DNA from: Antitrichia curtipendula
Lineage: Eukaryota > Streptophyta > Bryopsida > Hypnales > Leucodontaceae
Assembly (NCBI GenBank): GCA_951230915.1
Contig: OX579638.1
Location: 124,001-188,000 of the forward strand
Length of the DNA stretch: 64,000 nt
Direction of reading: 5' to 3'
The notes below the pieces were generated by a model. That model ran no database searches. It was not told where the DNA came from and worked only from the letters and a program-made list of their open reading frames with translations. The position numbers and the translations under genes are program-made. Below, piece by piece: positions 1 to 11,544 of the stretch (its first letter is position 1; every line of letters begins with the position of its first letter).

Positions 1-911
1 AGGGATATGAAGCGATCTCAAGCTTTGCAACCGTCACTGTTGCCGATAGTGATGATTTTCCTACATTCGGTAATCCCTACGGAGCACAACAATTGTAAGG
101 CCTTCCCCGGAGATCCCCATAAAAAATACAATCCTCATTGATTGCGCCATTTTGTGGAGAACAACAAAGCATGAAGTAGAAGCCATACCACAAGTCCAAC
201 ATTTGCGACAACCCGTAGGGTCAACTCAAGTGCAATCTCCTCACCAGTACTTCCAAGAATCACAACCTGCGATAACAAGCAATTGCAACTGCATCAGAGT
301 TGAGGGAAGGTAGTGGAGAGCGTTATTATGCTCGAGTAGGAAAAAAAGCATAATATGTATCCGTAAAACGCTGTGAAACCTAGCCCTGAACTGTTGATAA
401 ATGCTCCATTATAAAGAAGCAACAGAGTTCAATAATGTCTATACCATAGAGGATGTTGAATTTCAAAACGCACCTTGTCATCAGGATCCTATATAGTTGG
501 TAGGCCATTATCCCTGAGACGCTTGCTATCCTTAGCTTCAACAATACATATCTGCAACAATATTCATTCCAAAAGATTACATTTTCAATTCAACAATCAT
601 CCTAGCCCCGTGAATGATCAAAGTCTCAGCGACCCTAAACCTCTCAATATCAACTTTGAGAATATAGGCACTGAAAGCACAAATCTGTCCAACGCTATCC
701 ATAACAGTCAAGACCAGTCATAGATGGTATTATCAAAATCCGACATGACGACACCAATATGGAACCACGACAATAAATCTTTCAGCATTGAGCTTGAGCA
801 GGGAAAAATATCATACTCCTCCACGACCACCTCGAGCAACCATAATTTCATCCCCATTTTTTGCAAGATTAGCTAAAAATTTCCCTCCTCTCTTTCTTTT
901 CACCACTGTGC
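1..911 (-). pseudogene. Obg-family GTPase (chloroplast ObgC-like), 4 exons, partial at left edge
   Basis: Obg GTPases bind GTP and act in ribosome assembly; the plant plastid form is also needed for chloroplast development. Four exons join cleanly on the minus strand. Exon 817-911 reads TVVKRKRGG...ARGGRGG, the end of the glycine-rich Obg fold. Exon 474-551 reads ICIVEAKDSKR. Exon 189-266 reads VVILGSTGEEIALELTLRVV. Exon 1-76 starts the G domain with the P-loop GLPNVGKSS. Introns 77-188, 267-473 and 552-816 all have GT..AG ends, and every exon join keeps frame. One TAG interrupts exon 474-551 about six codons before its end. The exon coding the N-terminal part is not found upstream, where a tandem array begins at 1.6 kb. 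The rest of the G domain lies beyond the left edge. I infer a pseudogene or a 5'-truncated copy. Family assignment is strong; plastid versus mitochondrial paralogue is not certain. Confidence 0.85.
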
Positions 912-1626
912 CTACATTGTCACAAGACATATGATTTGAGTAACTAGACCACATAAAAAAATATTTTCTTGATAAACAGGAATGTAAAAGGTCGCGCAAA
1001 CAATTATACACATCCGCCACAATTCCTACAAAAGATTTTATCTACAATTCTTAATCCCTAAATGCCGTGCAGGAAATGAATATCCCATTCATCAGATGCA
1101 TTCATCCAATAAGAAGCGTCTTTGAAGGCAAATTAGGTATTGCTAGACTTGAATTCGAGCTGGCTCTCTAGTGGCACTATTTGCAAGCTTAAGACTTCAT
1201 GTTCATCTGCATAGATAATTACTTATCATCATGCTTAACATCTTGATATCAATAAGATTCAAAAAAATTGTAGAGATGATATACTTTAGCAAATCTAAAT
1301 TTTCTGCAAAACCTGGAAGGAAATTGGAAGTTAACCACACAGTCTATCTTCGCAAGAAATGAGAGAGAGGTGCCTAATATTTTAACAATAGTAAAATTTG
1401 CATCAGATATAATTTACATCAGGTCACTCTTATTTTTTCCCATACTGCTTCTTCTCACCCAATTTCTTTAGAGTGCATGCGACCTTTGAAAGAGTTTGAA
1501 TTCTTATCATGTGATTTATGCAAAAGAAATTGTCTTTGAAAATATCGAGAATAGGGTGGGGATTGACTGTCCGTTCTAGCTTTTATTACTATGTTAGAAA
1601 CACAGCGGATGTATTATCGAAGGCAA
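912..1626. other. AT-rich stretch, no gene recognised
   Basis: The bases just above 911 (CTAC on the plus strand) form a good acceptor for the Obg exon, so at least part of this stretch should be intron. I looked for the missing Obg N-terminal exon in all minus frames and did not find it. Confidence 0.5.
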
Positions 1627-2715
1627 ATAAAATTCAAAAATGCAAGGCAATCAAGAGCTTACGGCATTCTCCTCTCGGCCAAACAAAACTCATAGGTTTT
1701 TAATTGAGATCAAAACGCGCAAAGCTGTTAGTTGCAAGAAAAATTCAACGTGATCACATTGTAATCACTTGGCCTGCACAATGGATTCATAAAGTAGATG
1801 GGCTTTGAGTTCAATGCCTTGAAAATTCAAAAATGCAAGGCATTCAAGAGCTTACGGCGTTCTCCTCTCAGCCAAAGAAAACTCATAGGTGTTTAGTTGA
1901 GATCCAGATGCACAAAGCTGTGAGTTGCAAGACAACTTGAACGTGATCACATTGTAATCACTTGGCCTGCGCAATGGATTCATAAAGTGGCTAAGCTTTG
2001 AAGTTCAATGCCTTCAAAATTCAAAAATGCAAGGCATATAAGAGCCTACGGCGTTCTCCTCTCGGCCAAAGAAAACTTATAGGTATTTAGTTGAGATCAA
2101 GATGCGCAAAGGTGTGAGTTGCAAGACAACTTGAACGTGATCACATTGTAATCACTTGTCTTGCGCGGTGGATTCATAAAGTGGATGGGCTTTGTAGTTC
2201 AATGGATTGAAAGTTCAAAAATGCAAGGCATTCAAGAGCCTACGGCGATCTCCTCCCGGCCAAAGAAGACTGATTTGTGTTTGCTTGAGATCAGGATGCG
2301 CAGAGCTATGAGTTGCAAGACAACTTCAACGTGATCACATTGTAATCACTTGTCCTGCGCAGTGGATTCATAAAGTGGATGGGCTTTGGAGTTCAATGCC
2401 TTGAAAATTCAAAAATGCAAGGTATACAAGAGCCTACGGCGTTCTCCTCTCGGCCAAAGAAAACGCATAGGTGTTTAGTTGGGTTCAAAACGCCCAAAGC
2501 TGTGAGTTGCAAGACAACTTCAACGTGATCACATTGTAATCACTTGTCCTACGCAGTGGATTCATAAAGTGGATGGGCTTTGAAGTTCAATGCCTTGAAA
2601 GTTCAAAAATGCAAGGCATTCAAGAGCCTACGGTGATCTCTTCTTGGCTAAAGAAGACTCATAGGTATTTAGTTGAGATCAAGATGCGCAAAGGTGTGAG
2701 TTGTTGCAATGAGAA
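1627..2715. repeat. 194-bp tandem array, about 5.6 units
   Basis: The phrase AAAATTCAAAAATGCAAGG and the phrase TGATCACATTGTAATCACTT recur at about 194-bp spacing (the second near 1751, 1943, 2138, 2332 and 2526). Units differ by point changes only. Each unit carries an imperfect palindrome (GTGAT, 9 bases, ATCAC). Short open frames across the array come from the repeat and are not genes. The last unit runs into unrelated sequence near 2715. Confidence 0.9.
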
Positions 2716-2953
2716 TCTTTTGTTTTTCTATTTTTACCTTAATACTGGATCGGAAATCAAATTAGGTAACCGGATCCGTGTAGGAAGTAAGGAAAAGCTG
2801 AAGTTAAGTATTCGGAAGAGGGTAATGGATCATCTAGTCCGAGTGAACAAAAGAAGAACTTGGAACGGAATTGATCTGGGACGGAATAGTGCTGACATGG
2901 ATTAGGGTTGGAACGGATTCGGTCATGATGACAAATTTGGAGGTCCTGCAGAC

Positions 2954-2960
2954 TATAAAA
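2954..2960 (+). promoter_or_regulatory. TATA-like box upstream of the copy 1 ORF
   Basis: TATAAAA lies about 300 bases before the ORF start at 3253, in a good position for an element promoter. It is a sequence match only. Confidence 0.35.
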
Positions 2961-3252
2961 GGCCTGACCCCGCTCAGTTTTGTTTCTTTTCAAACTCTGT
3001 TTGAAGGAGACGCTCCCCCTTGCCGGCTTGGTTTTCATCCGCCACGACTTCATTTCTTCTGTGCGTTGAGAGCGGAAGAACGTGAGAGTGCAGGTTGTGA
3101 GATTGTCTAAGTTTGCGGCCGGATTAGAGCCCAGCGCCACTAGTTTTTATTACTTTCCGGTTGAGATCGGACAAGGGAAAGTGAGGAACGGGACGTGCGG
3201 CTAGGAGAGAAAGTCAGGTAGTGTAGAAAAGGGTCCGGACAAGCTTGTGTCG

Positions 3253-4897
3253 ATGCCTCTGCTGCGCAAAGGTAGACCAAAGCCGCCCAGTTCTTCCGCG
3301 ACCGGAGTAAAGCTCCGAAAGGTGGTTCTGTCCATTCCTCTTGAGGAATCGGAGAAGGGCCAGCTGATGGACGACCTCACTAAGATGGGTTGTCTAGGTT
3401 TGTTAGATAAACCCTGGGGATTTAAGGAGGAGCGGATAGTGAAGGAGCTCCAAGGAGGGATGCCAAACCAGTTTGACAACATCGTCCGGGGGCATCCGGA
3501 ATTATGGAAGGAAGAGATGTGGCAAGCGGTCTACAACTTCCGGTCGGGAGGTTTGGGAATGGCGACCCGGAAGGATGAATTCGTCCATGGAAAGTTTCGG
3601 GGGACGCCCAATCCGAAGGACAGGTACGCGGTCGAGGATTGTGAGGATGACCGGCATCGATGGCTCCTCCAGTTCTTGCTTCCGACCCTCCATCCGGAGA
3701 AGCCAACGCGGGTGACAATTACCCTCGCGAACACGATTTTCGGAGCCTTGTGCGGGAACCGGAAACACGAATTGGGCACGGATCATTTCCGATCTGGTGT
3801 ACCAGCTCATGAGTAGAGTTGGAAAGAGTAGGGTCACTCCGTTGTGTCCGTATCTTGTCCATCTCTACAAGCACAGTCAACTTCTCACGGAAGAGGAGGA
3901 GAAAGTTTGGAGAGCCTAGGAGGCCCTCCTGAAGTATAGATGTTCGGATTCGGACAAGGAACCGGATGACGGATCCGGGTCCAAACCGGAGACGGAAGAG
4001 GAGGAGGAGGATGTTGGGAAGCCACAGAAGCAGAAGACGACATCTCCGCACGGAAGAGGAACACCTCCTACTTCGAGGGCTACTCCGGATAAGGTACCGA
4101 AACTAGTGAAGACAGCTTCGGGAGAAGTAGATCCCACCGATCCGTTCAATCTGTTGATCGCTATCCTCTGCAACATAAGGACGGATTGGGAGGTCAAGAA
4201 GTTGACGTTGGATAAGGTAGGAGCGCTGGTGGATGCGCCTCTGGATAGCAACCTGCCCGGAAAGGTGGTGGAGTGCATCACCAATCCGGATGAGATCAAG
4301 AAGTAGGCCGCGGAAGTTGTCCGACTTCAGGATGTGGTCAATGCCTTGAAGACGGAGGTTTTTACTTTGAAAGAAGATATAGCCGCCACGAGAGAGATGG
4401 CGGATACGGCCCAGAAGATCGTCAAGAAGGTGACGGAAACTTTTGGAGAACCCGGCGCAGCAGCAGCCAAGGCGAAGTTGTTTGATGCGGAAGTGCTGAA
4501 GGAGAAGAAGCTTTCCGGTACCCGGTTGGTCCGGATCTTGACGGATTTCTCTGAACAGGTGGAGACTACCTTAGCAAGAGCTCGAGAGGCAGCAAAACAG
4601 ATGGAGGAGAGCAGTCACAGGTTGACCGGGTCGATGTTCAAGGAGATCAATCTTTCGGATATCTCCTTGCCGGAATCCTTTCCGGATGCACCCAATCCAA
4701 AGACGGGCAAGGACGTGACTCCTTAGTCCAAGAAGGGTAAGACGGATCCACCAAAGCCAATTCAGCTGAATTCCTCACCGGAGTCTGTTGCCCCGGATGC
4801 TGCAGCTGGGGAGAGAAACCGGAACCTGCAGGAAGTATTTGATGAGTTGGAGGCGGAGCCCAAGAGCCCTACGCTGGTTGCGGGGATTGCATTGTAG
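3253..4897 (+). pseudogene. Gag-like/plant-transposon-like protein, copy 1 (frameshift and three TAG)
   Basis: The ATG at 3253 (MPLLRKGRPK) is preferred to the in-frame GTG at 3247. The N-terminal half carries the family block: KMGCLGLLDKPWGFK, GMPNQFDNIVRGHP, KFRGTPNPKDR and PTRVTITLANTIFGAL. This resembles the N-terminal 'putative plant transposon protein' region of Athila-type elements, but that is my recollection and needs a profile search. The C-terminal half is acidic and then a long coiled coil. Against copy 4, copy 1 has one extra A near 3763 (frameshift) and TAG at 3917-3919, 4304-4306 and 4724-4726. Copy 4 has CAG at each of those three TAG positions. The native stop is TAG at 4895-4897. 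It cannot make the full protein. Confidence 0.75.
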
Positions 4898-6100
4898 TTA
4901 GGATTTTTTTTCCTTGTAAACTATTTAGAGGAATGTAAGTCCGCAAAATATGTAGATGTAAGGAGAATCGGACCGGAATTGGAATCCGGTCGGATAAAAT
5001 GAGACCAGATTTTCCGCGCGGAATTTTTGGTGCCCTTTTCGTCTTTGTAAATTTTGAAAATGTATATAAACCAGTCTCTGAGAAGGAGATGGGGAGAGAC
5101 TTTCGCGTCCAAAATTGTTTTGTGCCCGCTTCTTGCTTCTTGTTTTGTATCTCTTCCGTGTTTGGCAGGGCTGTACGGTGAGGAGTTAGGCGGATGTGAG
5201 CTATTTTGGAGCGGTTTCTCCCCTTGGTTTGTTTTGATTTTCATTCTAGAGGGCATGTGAGTGGGCAATGAAGTGTTGGGAGTAGATTCCAGTTCTTCAA
5301 CATTTCTAAGGTTAGTATTCCGGTTGAGAAAGCCGTTGCTAGGCTAGGCGGATAGGGAGGGATTCTTTAGTTGTGCTAGAACTCCCGGGTGGGAAATCCG
5401 ATTGAGTGTCCGAACTCCTGTGAGGTCTCAATACCAATTTGGTAAACGGAATAACCTTAGTTAGTGTTGGAACGGACAAGTGCACTTGCAACCGCCAGAC
5501 TTCGTTCTGTGGGAATCGAGCGCCCAGGTCGTTGTAGTAGGAGAGGATTGTACGGGGGGTCTTAGTGTGATGTGCAAACCGGATGATGATCTGGAATGCT
5601 GTGAATGACCAAACCGGATCCGGATTAGCATAGGAAACGAGGGATTTGAAAGTGGGTCTTCAGCCACTATAATTCACGGAAGGAGCGGCAGGCCTGCCAC
5701 TCTTAAAATCAAGCGGCAAACCCTCTGATGGTGAAACAGAGGTAAAACTAAACCGGATAGGAGTGAGAACGTTGGTAGACGAGTAGGAACGGATCAATTT
5801 AGAGGAATATCCAGGACCAGAAGAGAGAGGATTAACAAATAGTGGTAATCCTCTGGACCGGATAATGGTGTAGGACGAAAGGAGGCAAGGGTCTCAGGGT
5901 AATTTCCGCGTTGTGGTGTTTCCAGTTTGTGGTGTTGAGGAACCGGAACGAAAAGATTGGATATTGACAAGAGCTTGGAAACTAAAATAGGTTAGATACT
6001 TCACAGAATCTCGCGGGTTTGATCTTTAGAGTCACTTTGTTATGCTCTAGAGTGATTTTTGGGAGTATAACTGGGAATTTGCTTATCCTGTGCTGCGACA
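4898..6100 (+). repeat. 3' LTR-like segment of copy 1
   Basis: About 1.2 kb follows the ORF. It contains TATATAAA at 5063-5070 and ends with a conserved ~110-bp tail (TTCACAGAATCTCGCGGG...TTTGTTATGCTCTAGAG...TGCTGCGACA). The same tail closes copy 4 at 48014 and, reversed, copy 3 at 40621. A TATA box in a 3' terminal segment fits an LTR. The matching 5' LTR is not present here. Confidence 0.6.
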
Positions 6101-6587
6101 GTGGATGCGGTTTCAAGGGCATCCTTGAATTTTTGGCATACTTTTTTGGGGCCCATTTTTTGGCTACCCCCCAATTTTAAGGTATGGCCTATCCAATGGT
6201 GCAAAAAACCGCCCTAAAAGTATCACCATTTGCGAGATCTAGCAAGTTGGACTTTTTGTGGGTGAGTTGACTTTCTTTATTTGAAGTGATTTTGAAGTTT
6301 TGATTGGACCTACCCCCCTATTTGTGGGTGTTGTGAATCCAGTGGTAGTGTTAGTTTTTTCAAAAAAGTTTAGGGTTGAGAGTTGTGAGCATTTTAAAAT
6401 TGGCATTGAGGGTTGCTATTTTTGTGATGGTTTGGGGTTTTAGTGCCTACCCCCCTATTTTCAAGGGTTGTGAACACAGTGGAGTCATAAAAAGCCCAAA
6501 CATAGGGCTTATTTTGGGAGATATGGCCCCTTTGACCCTTAGAGTTGACTTTTTGAAGAATTAGGATTTTGGAACTTTGACCTATAG

Positions 6588-6930
6588 GTCGCATCTACTG
6601 GAATGCAGCGCATTCTGGGGTACACCGGTACACCTTTCAACACGGGGGGGTACATCGGTGTACCCTTCCCTTTGGGAATGCACGTCATTTGGGAGGAATG
6701 CACGTTGGATCGCGGAAATACACCCTGACTGCACGCGTGCGAGCTGGTGCAGACTTGTCCGTGTGCAGGCAGAATGTACGTCGAACTTTGCGGTACACTC
6801 TGACCACACTCGTGCAAGCTGGTGCAGGCCTGTCCTTGTGCAGGCGAATATACATTGAACTCTGTGGTATACCCTCCCTTCGCGCCTTTAAAATCTGCAG
6901 ACCTTACTCCTTCTGGCATTGGTGGATTTT
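6588..6930. repeat. Dispersed repeat E, copy 1, with internal ~75-bp units
   Basis: It begins GCATCTACTGGAATGCAGCG and shares about 190 bases with the copy at 7537. It includes the partly palindromic GGTACACCGGTACACC. The downstream part holds two ~75-bp units (GAGCTGGTGCAGACTTG then AAGCTGGTGCAGGCCTG), while the second copy has only one. Confidence 0.75.
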
Positions 6931-7536
6931 AGGCCGCCCCACAACACGCCTTTTTGGTGGAATGCGCTGTAGAGGTGGCCATTGAGCAAGGCCATTTCGG
7001 TTTTGGATTTATTTTGGATCTTTAGGGCTTTGGATTTTGCCCCACTTGCGACGGAGAGGGGAGAGGGGCGAAATGAGGAAATCGGCAATTCACCTCGATA
7101 TGGAGGTTCAAGGTGTCGGTTCACCAAGTGTGGCCTGAAATGGGTGTGCAAACTAAATTTGTGGTTCAGGGTAAACTTCAAGGTCTATTAGCGGTTTTAG
7201 GGGTTAGGCTGTTTTTGTCATGTATGCTTCCGTGGGGTTTAGGGTTCAGGGTTCGGGTCTTGTTATCTTGGGATTTTGATCAGAGTATCGATATGGGCTG
7301 GTTTAGGGTTTGGCTGCTTTTTTGGGTTGAGGGCCATCTCGGCTTTGCTGTTTTGGGTTTAGCAAGCCGCAAGGCAGACTTTGGGTTTTGATGATTGAAG
7401 CGGTTTTGGGAAGTGAACTCTTGTTTGCTTGGGGAGTAAGGCATTGCATTTTGGTGAACAAACAATGGTCGGAATGAAATGGAATCGTTGTGGAAGTGAA
7501 GCTCGGTCCTTTTTGGGCCTTTCAAAAAAGGTCTAT

Positions 7537-7780
7537 TGGCATCTACTGGAATGCAGCGCATTCTGGGGTACACCGGTACACCTTTCAACACGGGGGGTAC
7601 ACCAGTGTACCTTTCCCTTTGGAAATGCACGTCGGAGCTTGAAAATACACCTTGACCCGGCTTGTGCGAGCTGGTGCAGACCTGTCTTTGTGCAGGCGGA
7701 ATGCACGGCCAACTCCGAGATACACCCTGACTACGTGACCCTGAATCCTGCAGACCTGACTTGTCTTGGCATCATTGGAC
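7537..7780. repeat. Dispersed repeat E, copy 2
   Basis: This is a direct repeat of 6588-6930, about 950 bases downstream. It has the same GGTACACCGGTACACC core but a single GAGCTGGTGCAGACCTG unit. Its open frames are accidents of the repeat. Confidence 0.75.
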
Positions 7781-8188
7781 TTTGTGCTGTGCCATGCCTT
7801 TTCTCTGGATTACGCCAGAAACAAGGGGCCATTTTGGGAAAGGCCATGGGTTTTGGGCTTTGGATTTTGAAGTGGAGGGGAGTTGCTAGATTTGGGGGTT
7901 TTGGCTGGTTTAGGCAAATTTGGCTAGTAAAAACATGGACCTTTGGTAAGATGAAACATTGGCGCAAATCACCAACATTCAAAAATAATGGGTTATTGTT
8001 TAAAAATTCAAAAGTCATGATTAGATTTATAAGGTCTCACATTAGTAGTCCTTTTCGATTGTCATTTTTCAATGGTCGTAAACCAATAGACGCTTTTGAC
8101 TAATAATCAATCGATAGTCATTTAACAATTCAACTTAATACATACAAAAAGAATAATATTACATGTCAATTTAAAATCGTACAACCAC

Positions 8189-9233
8189 AAAGCCCGACGA
8201 GGGCAGTGCAAGTGACTTTTCCTAAACCCTACGGAGCGGAGCGAGTAGGGTTTAGGCTTGTCGCGGAGTGCCGATAGGCGCGTAGCTACAGTCCTCCGTA
8301 GGGTTTGCTGAAGGGGGACTATGGGTTGATGGGTCGAGTTCTTTGGGGTTTATTTTATTTCTTAACATTACAACAGTGAGAGGAAGAGAAATGAAAAACC
8401 ACCACACTGTTCAGGGGTCTTTAAGGAGAGGAAGGGTGAGCGGTTAGCAAGTGTCCCGAATGAGAAAATGAAGTATGTCGATGTTGGGTGCTGGGATGTA
8501 TCGAGATCGGGGCCATCGATATCTTGATATCGACGGCCTCAAGATCTTGCGGTTTTAGGAAGCCAAGATATCGAGTTATCAAAAGGATTAAACACAGATC
8601 AGAAGTTATCGAAAGGGATTAAACACAGATCAGGAGTTATCGAAAGGGATTAAACACAGCTCGGGGTGACGGCGGGGACAGGAGGCGGTTTAGGCGACGG
8701 TGTCATTTTCAAGGCCCGACGGGGGCAGTGCCAACGACTCATGTGGTGTCTTCTCTCTTGCGCAGTTGAGGTGTTGGGGGTCATTTGGCTTCGGAGGTAT
8801 ATTTCGGTTTTAGGGAAGAGATTCTTGATTTTAACGTAGATGGTTGATAAGGAAGGATTTGTTATCGGCTTGAGATCACAGGAGCCTTCTTGGAAGTAAG
8901 TGGTTAGGGTCTATGTACGTTTGTGCCTGCTCCGTAGGGTGGTACAAAAATTCGCCGGGCCGCTATGGTTTTGGGAGAAGACGCCACATGAGTCACTGGC
9001 AATACCACCATTGGCCAATCTAGGCACTTGCATAGCCACCATCACCACCCTAAATCCTAAGATCAATGGGGTCAAGAGCTTGGCACCGGAAGACTTCAAC
9101 AATCTCGGACTTGAAGAAGACCATGGTGCCATGGCTTGCGGTTTTAGGGTGAAATGGCACCAAACAATTCTACGCCCAAACAGTTCTTCCTCTTTTGGGT
9201 CGTTACAATGGAGGGAATAATGTAAAGGGATGG
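8189..9233. repeat. Duplication D1, copy a
   Basis: About 1.04 kb nearly identical to 37238-38264. It holds the telomere-motif hairpin at 8221-8256, a GATATCGA-rich part near 8500-8600, and an open frame ending GFRVKWHQTILRPNSS at 8900-9220. That frame is interrupted in the other copy (CTA TGA in place of CTA TGG), so I do not call it a gene. Confidence 0.85.
8221..8256. repeat. Hairpin of inverted telomere-type units
   Basis: CCTAAACCCTAC is followed by a 12-base loop and GTAGGGTTTAGG, a perfect 12-bp stem. The same structure is at 22993-23028 and 37269-37304. Confidence 0.85.
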
Positions 9234-9329
9234 CGATATTGCCATGTGACCGGTAGCAACTCTAGTGTAAACATAGTTAGCAAGTCGGTTTCGCCCCATT
9301 ACTGTTGGTGCTGTTGGAACAAACATTGT

Positions 9330-10440
9330 ATTAGTTTGCTGGTGATGTGGTCAAATGATTTCTTGTAGGTATTGCAAGACTGTTCGGCAAATGTTCACTA
9401 CAACCCAAGAGTGGAAAGCATGTCGGTGACATGGTTGAATGCTTGTTTCCATGAGTTGTGGATTTCAGGGTTTCGTTTTCCTATTCATGATGTTGCATAT
9501 TTCTGCGGTTTTGGGTTTTCCGATATCGTTCCAGAAATTGAGAATGGGTTTTGCAATGCTCCGCACTTATCATCTGTAATCGATACATATCAGGTGCCTC
9601 AGCTTTCACAATGAGCAGTATGTGTGTTAGGACATCCCACTATGTATTCAAAGTGATTTGGATTGTTGTTGTGCACTCCGAGCAACTAGGAATGTGAAAA
9701 CTCGGGAGCTCATCACTGCCGTGCACCTATAGATTACAATGAGGCGTTATGATATCTTGATTTCGATGTCGACGGAATCGATATCTCCATATCAATGGCA
9801 TCAATATCTTGAGGCGTTTTGGGTTTTGAGGTCGGTTTAGGGATATATCGAGATTGGTTACAACAATATCTCTATTTTGATGTGGCAGGCATCGATATCG
9901 AAATCAAGAGTTTTGGTTGCTGAGATATGGACTGATATCAAGGATTGAACACATATCGGGACATTGAGATATGAGGTCCATGGGACGCTTGGGAGTAGAG
10001 GTCGGTATAGAAACAATGCCAAGAAATGGCTCTCCAGGGGTCCGGTGGTAGTACTTCATATGGTCGAGGACCGGAGTTGATGGAGGCAATGGAGATGTTG
10101 AAGAGTGGGTCGCACTCGTAGATTAGGACTTTCCCTACAAATATGTAGATTAGGACTTTCTCTTCAAGAAAGATCTGCGAGTAGGCATAAAACATCCTAG
10201 GACTCTTGTTTTAGATTGTTTGCTTGGTTTACAATTGAGATTTTCGGAACCATACGTCCCTTGGTCATATTCTTGGTACTATGAGAAAACTTTCTACAAA
10301 GAAGAATGCGGTTTAAGGGTTTAGGGTGGTGACGTTCCAATTGACAACAAAAAAAATATTGAATTTTGAAGTTTATATGAATTCAAAAATTCGATATCTT
10401 GACGTCGGTTGTTGGGATTTTTTAAGGGGTTTTGCACCGA
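9330..10440. repeat. Duplication D3, copy a
   Basis: From about 9535 this matches 11560-12720 in the same orientation, offset about 2.0-2.3 kb; the second copy has an extra ~290 bases. Shared landmarks are GTGCCTCAGCTTTCAC, GGTCCGGTGGTAGTACTTCA, and the end piece GAAGAATGCGG...GTGACGTTCCAA. A third partial copy is at 23311-23690. Much of it is degenerate GATATCGAT. No coding function is visible. Confidence 0.75.
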
Positions 10441-11544
10441 TCTCTTCATTTCAATGTCGTGGCGCATTGATATCTCGATATCGGTTTAGGGTTGATATCG
10501 ATGTCGGCGGTTTTAAAATATCAATATCGGAAGCATCAAGATATCGATATCGGAAGCACCAAGATACCGATATCGGGGGCATTGACTATGAAGGGGAGGT
10601 GAAGTCGCCAGTTCCAGAGCTAATCTCGGAGCTAATATTGGAGCCGCCCGAGGAATGGGTTTTGGGCAATCTTGACAATGGCATTGAGGATCATTTCACT
10701 TACTCTTATGACGAATTTTTATGTGAGCATCCAGAATTTGCTTGATAATGTAGTCTCGACCATGGTATGTTATATTAAGAAGAGTCCTACCTGCTGGTTC
10801 GAGTAGTGTTGGTTTAGTAGTCTCCGTTGCCATTTCTTCATGGTGAAGCGGGACACCATTTGCACACGATTTGGCTGAAATGAAGAAGCATTAGTCCAAA
10901 TTATGTAGCTTGGAAGGCGACCTACCAATCGTGAGATTTAGAAACGGCCCCAGTATTAGATAGTGAACATTATTATAGCACAGAGGCTTTGGACGCGCTC
11001 TATGAGATGTGGTTATGACCCTCAGGGTCCCAAAACCACAATTTTGTAAGCCGAGCTCCATTATCCACAATTTGGCGGAGAATCGATTTTTGGAGAAAGG
11101 TCCAAGTGAGGAATGGACTTTTGGGTCCTCATCTCTATAATCAGATATGCGTAAGAATTATGCTCTTTGCTACGGAAACGGCAATTTCGGGCGGGTTGCA
11201 GCAGAAAATGGCCTTAGGGTAATGTTTTGACCACGCGATGATTTTCAACAATTTCAAAGAAAAAATAAAAATCTATGGGTAGAGAATTGCCCTAAACCTC
11301 CATATTGCTTAAAAATGAGCAGCAATGGTCTTCCGAGATCTAGGGTTTCAATAAATGCAAATGATGGACTGAAACCATTGGAGACGAAATGAATGAACTT
11401 CGATAGACTTTGACATGTTTGAATAGTCTATACGGGCTTCTTGATGAAGTTGGAGAGGCGTGGATTTTGATTGTTCTAAACCACCTCAAATTTAAAAGCC
11501 TCATCATTGCTATTTTTTAAGTCCACCCAACTTATATTGCACGG
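10441..11544. other. No clear gene; one short unassigned open frame
   Basis: The frame ending at 10745 has a protein-like, acidic tail (SPVPELISELILEPPEEW...DEFLCEHPEFA at 10600-10742). Its upstream half is GATATC repeat read as codons. I do not recognise it and cannot tell an exon from chance. The remainder, including 11080-11400, is dispersed repeat also seen at 21770-22150. Confidence 0.35.

Larger units (their letters stand above)
2716..6100 (+). mobile_element. Retroelement-like family, copy 1
   Basis: This plus-strand copy has a leader with a TATA box, a broken gag-like ORF (3253-4897) and a 3' segment ending ...TGCTGCGACA at 6100. The ORF and 3' segment match copy 4 (45640-48014) along their length, and the ORF is related to copies 2 and 3. 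No reverse transcriptase, integrase or CCHC knuckle is visible, so the family looks non-autonomous. The exact 5' edge is unclear: no TGTCG start like that of copy 3 is seen, and the leader is not similar to the 3' segment, as a 5' LTR should be. Confidence 0.6.
6101..8188. other. G/T-rich region with degenerate telomere-like and tandem sequence
   Basis: No gene is supported. The stretch is rich in runs such as GGTTTAGGG, GGTTTTGGG and GGTTTTAGGGG, densest at 7190-7330. Open frames here change between related copies and have no family features. Two related repeats at 6588 and 7537 are listed separately. Confidence 0.5.

Noticed and set aside
3200..3840. Overlapping minus-strand frames opposite the gag-like ORF
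   Set aside because: They do not persist in the other three copies of the family, while the plus-strand frame does.
5990..6100. The GGGTTYGATC phrase in the conserved tail as a tRNA or SINE B box
   Set aside because: There is no A box at the right distance and no cloverleaf arms; it is part of the retroelement terminal segment.
8900..9220. A 106-codon frame in D1a as a gene
   Set aside because: The D1b copy breaks it with TGA and changes the start. There is no recognisable domain.
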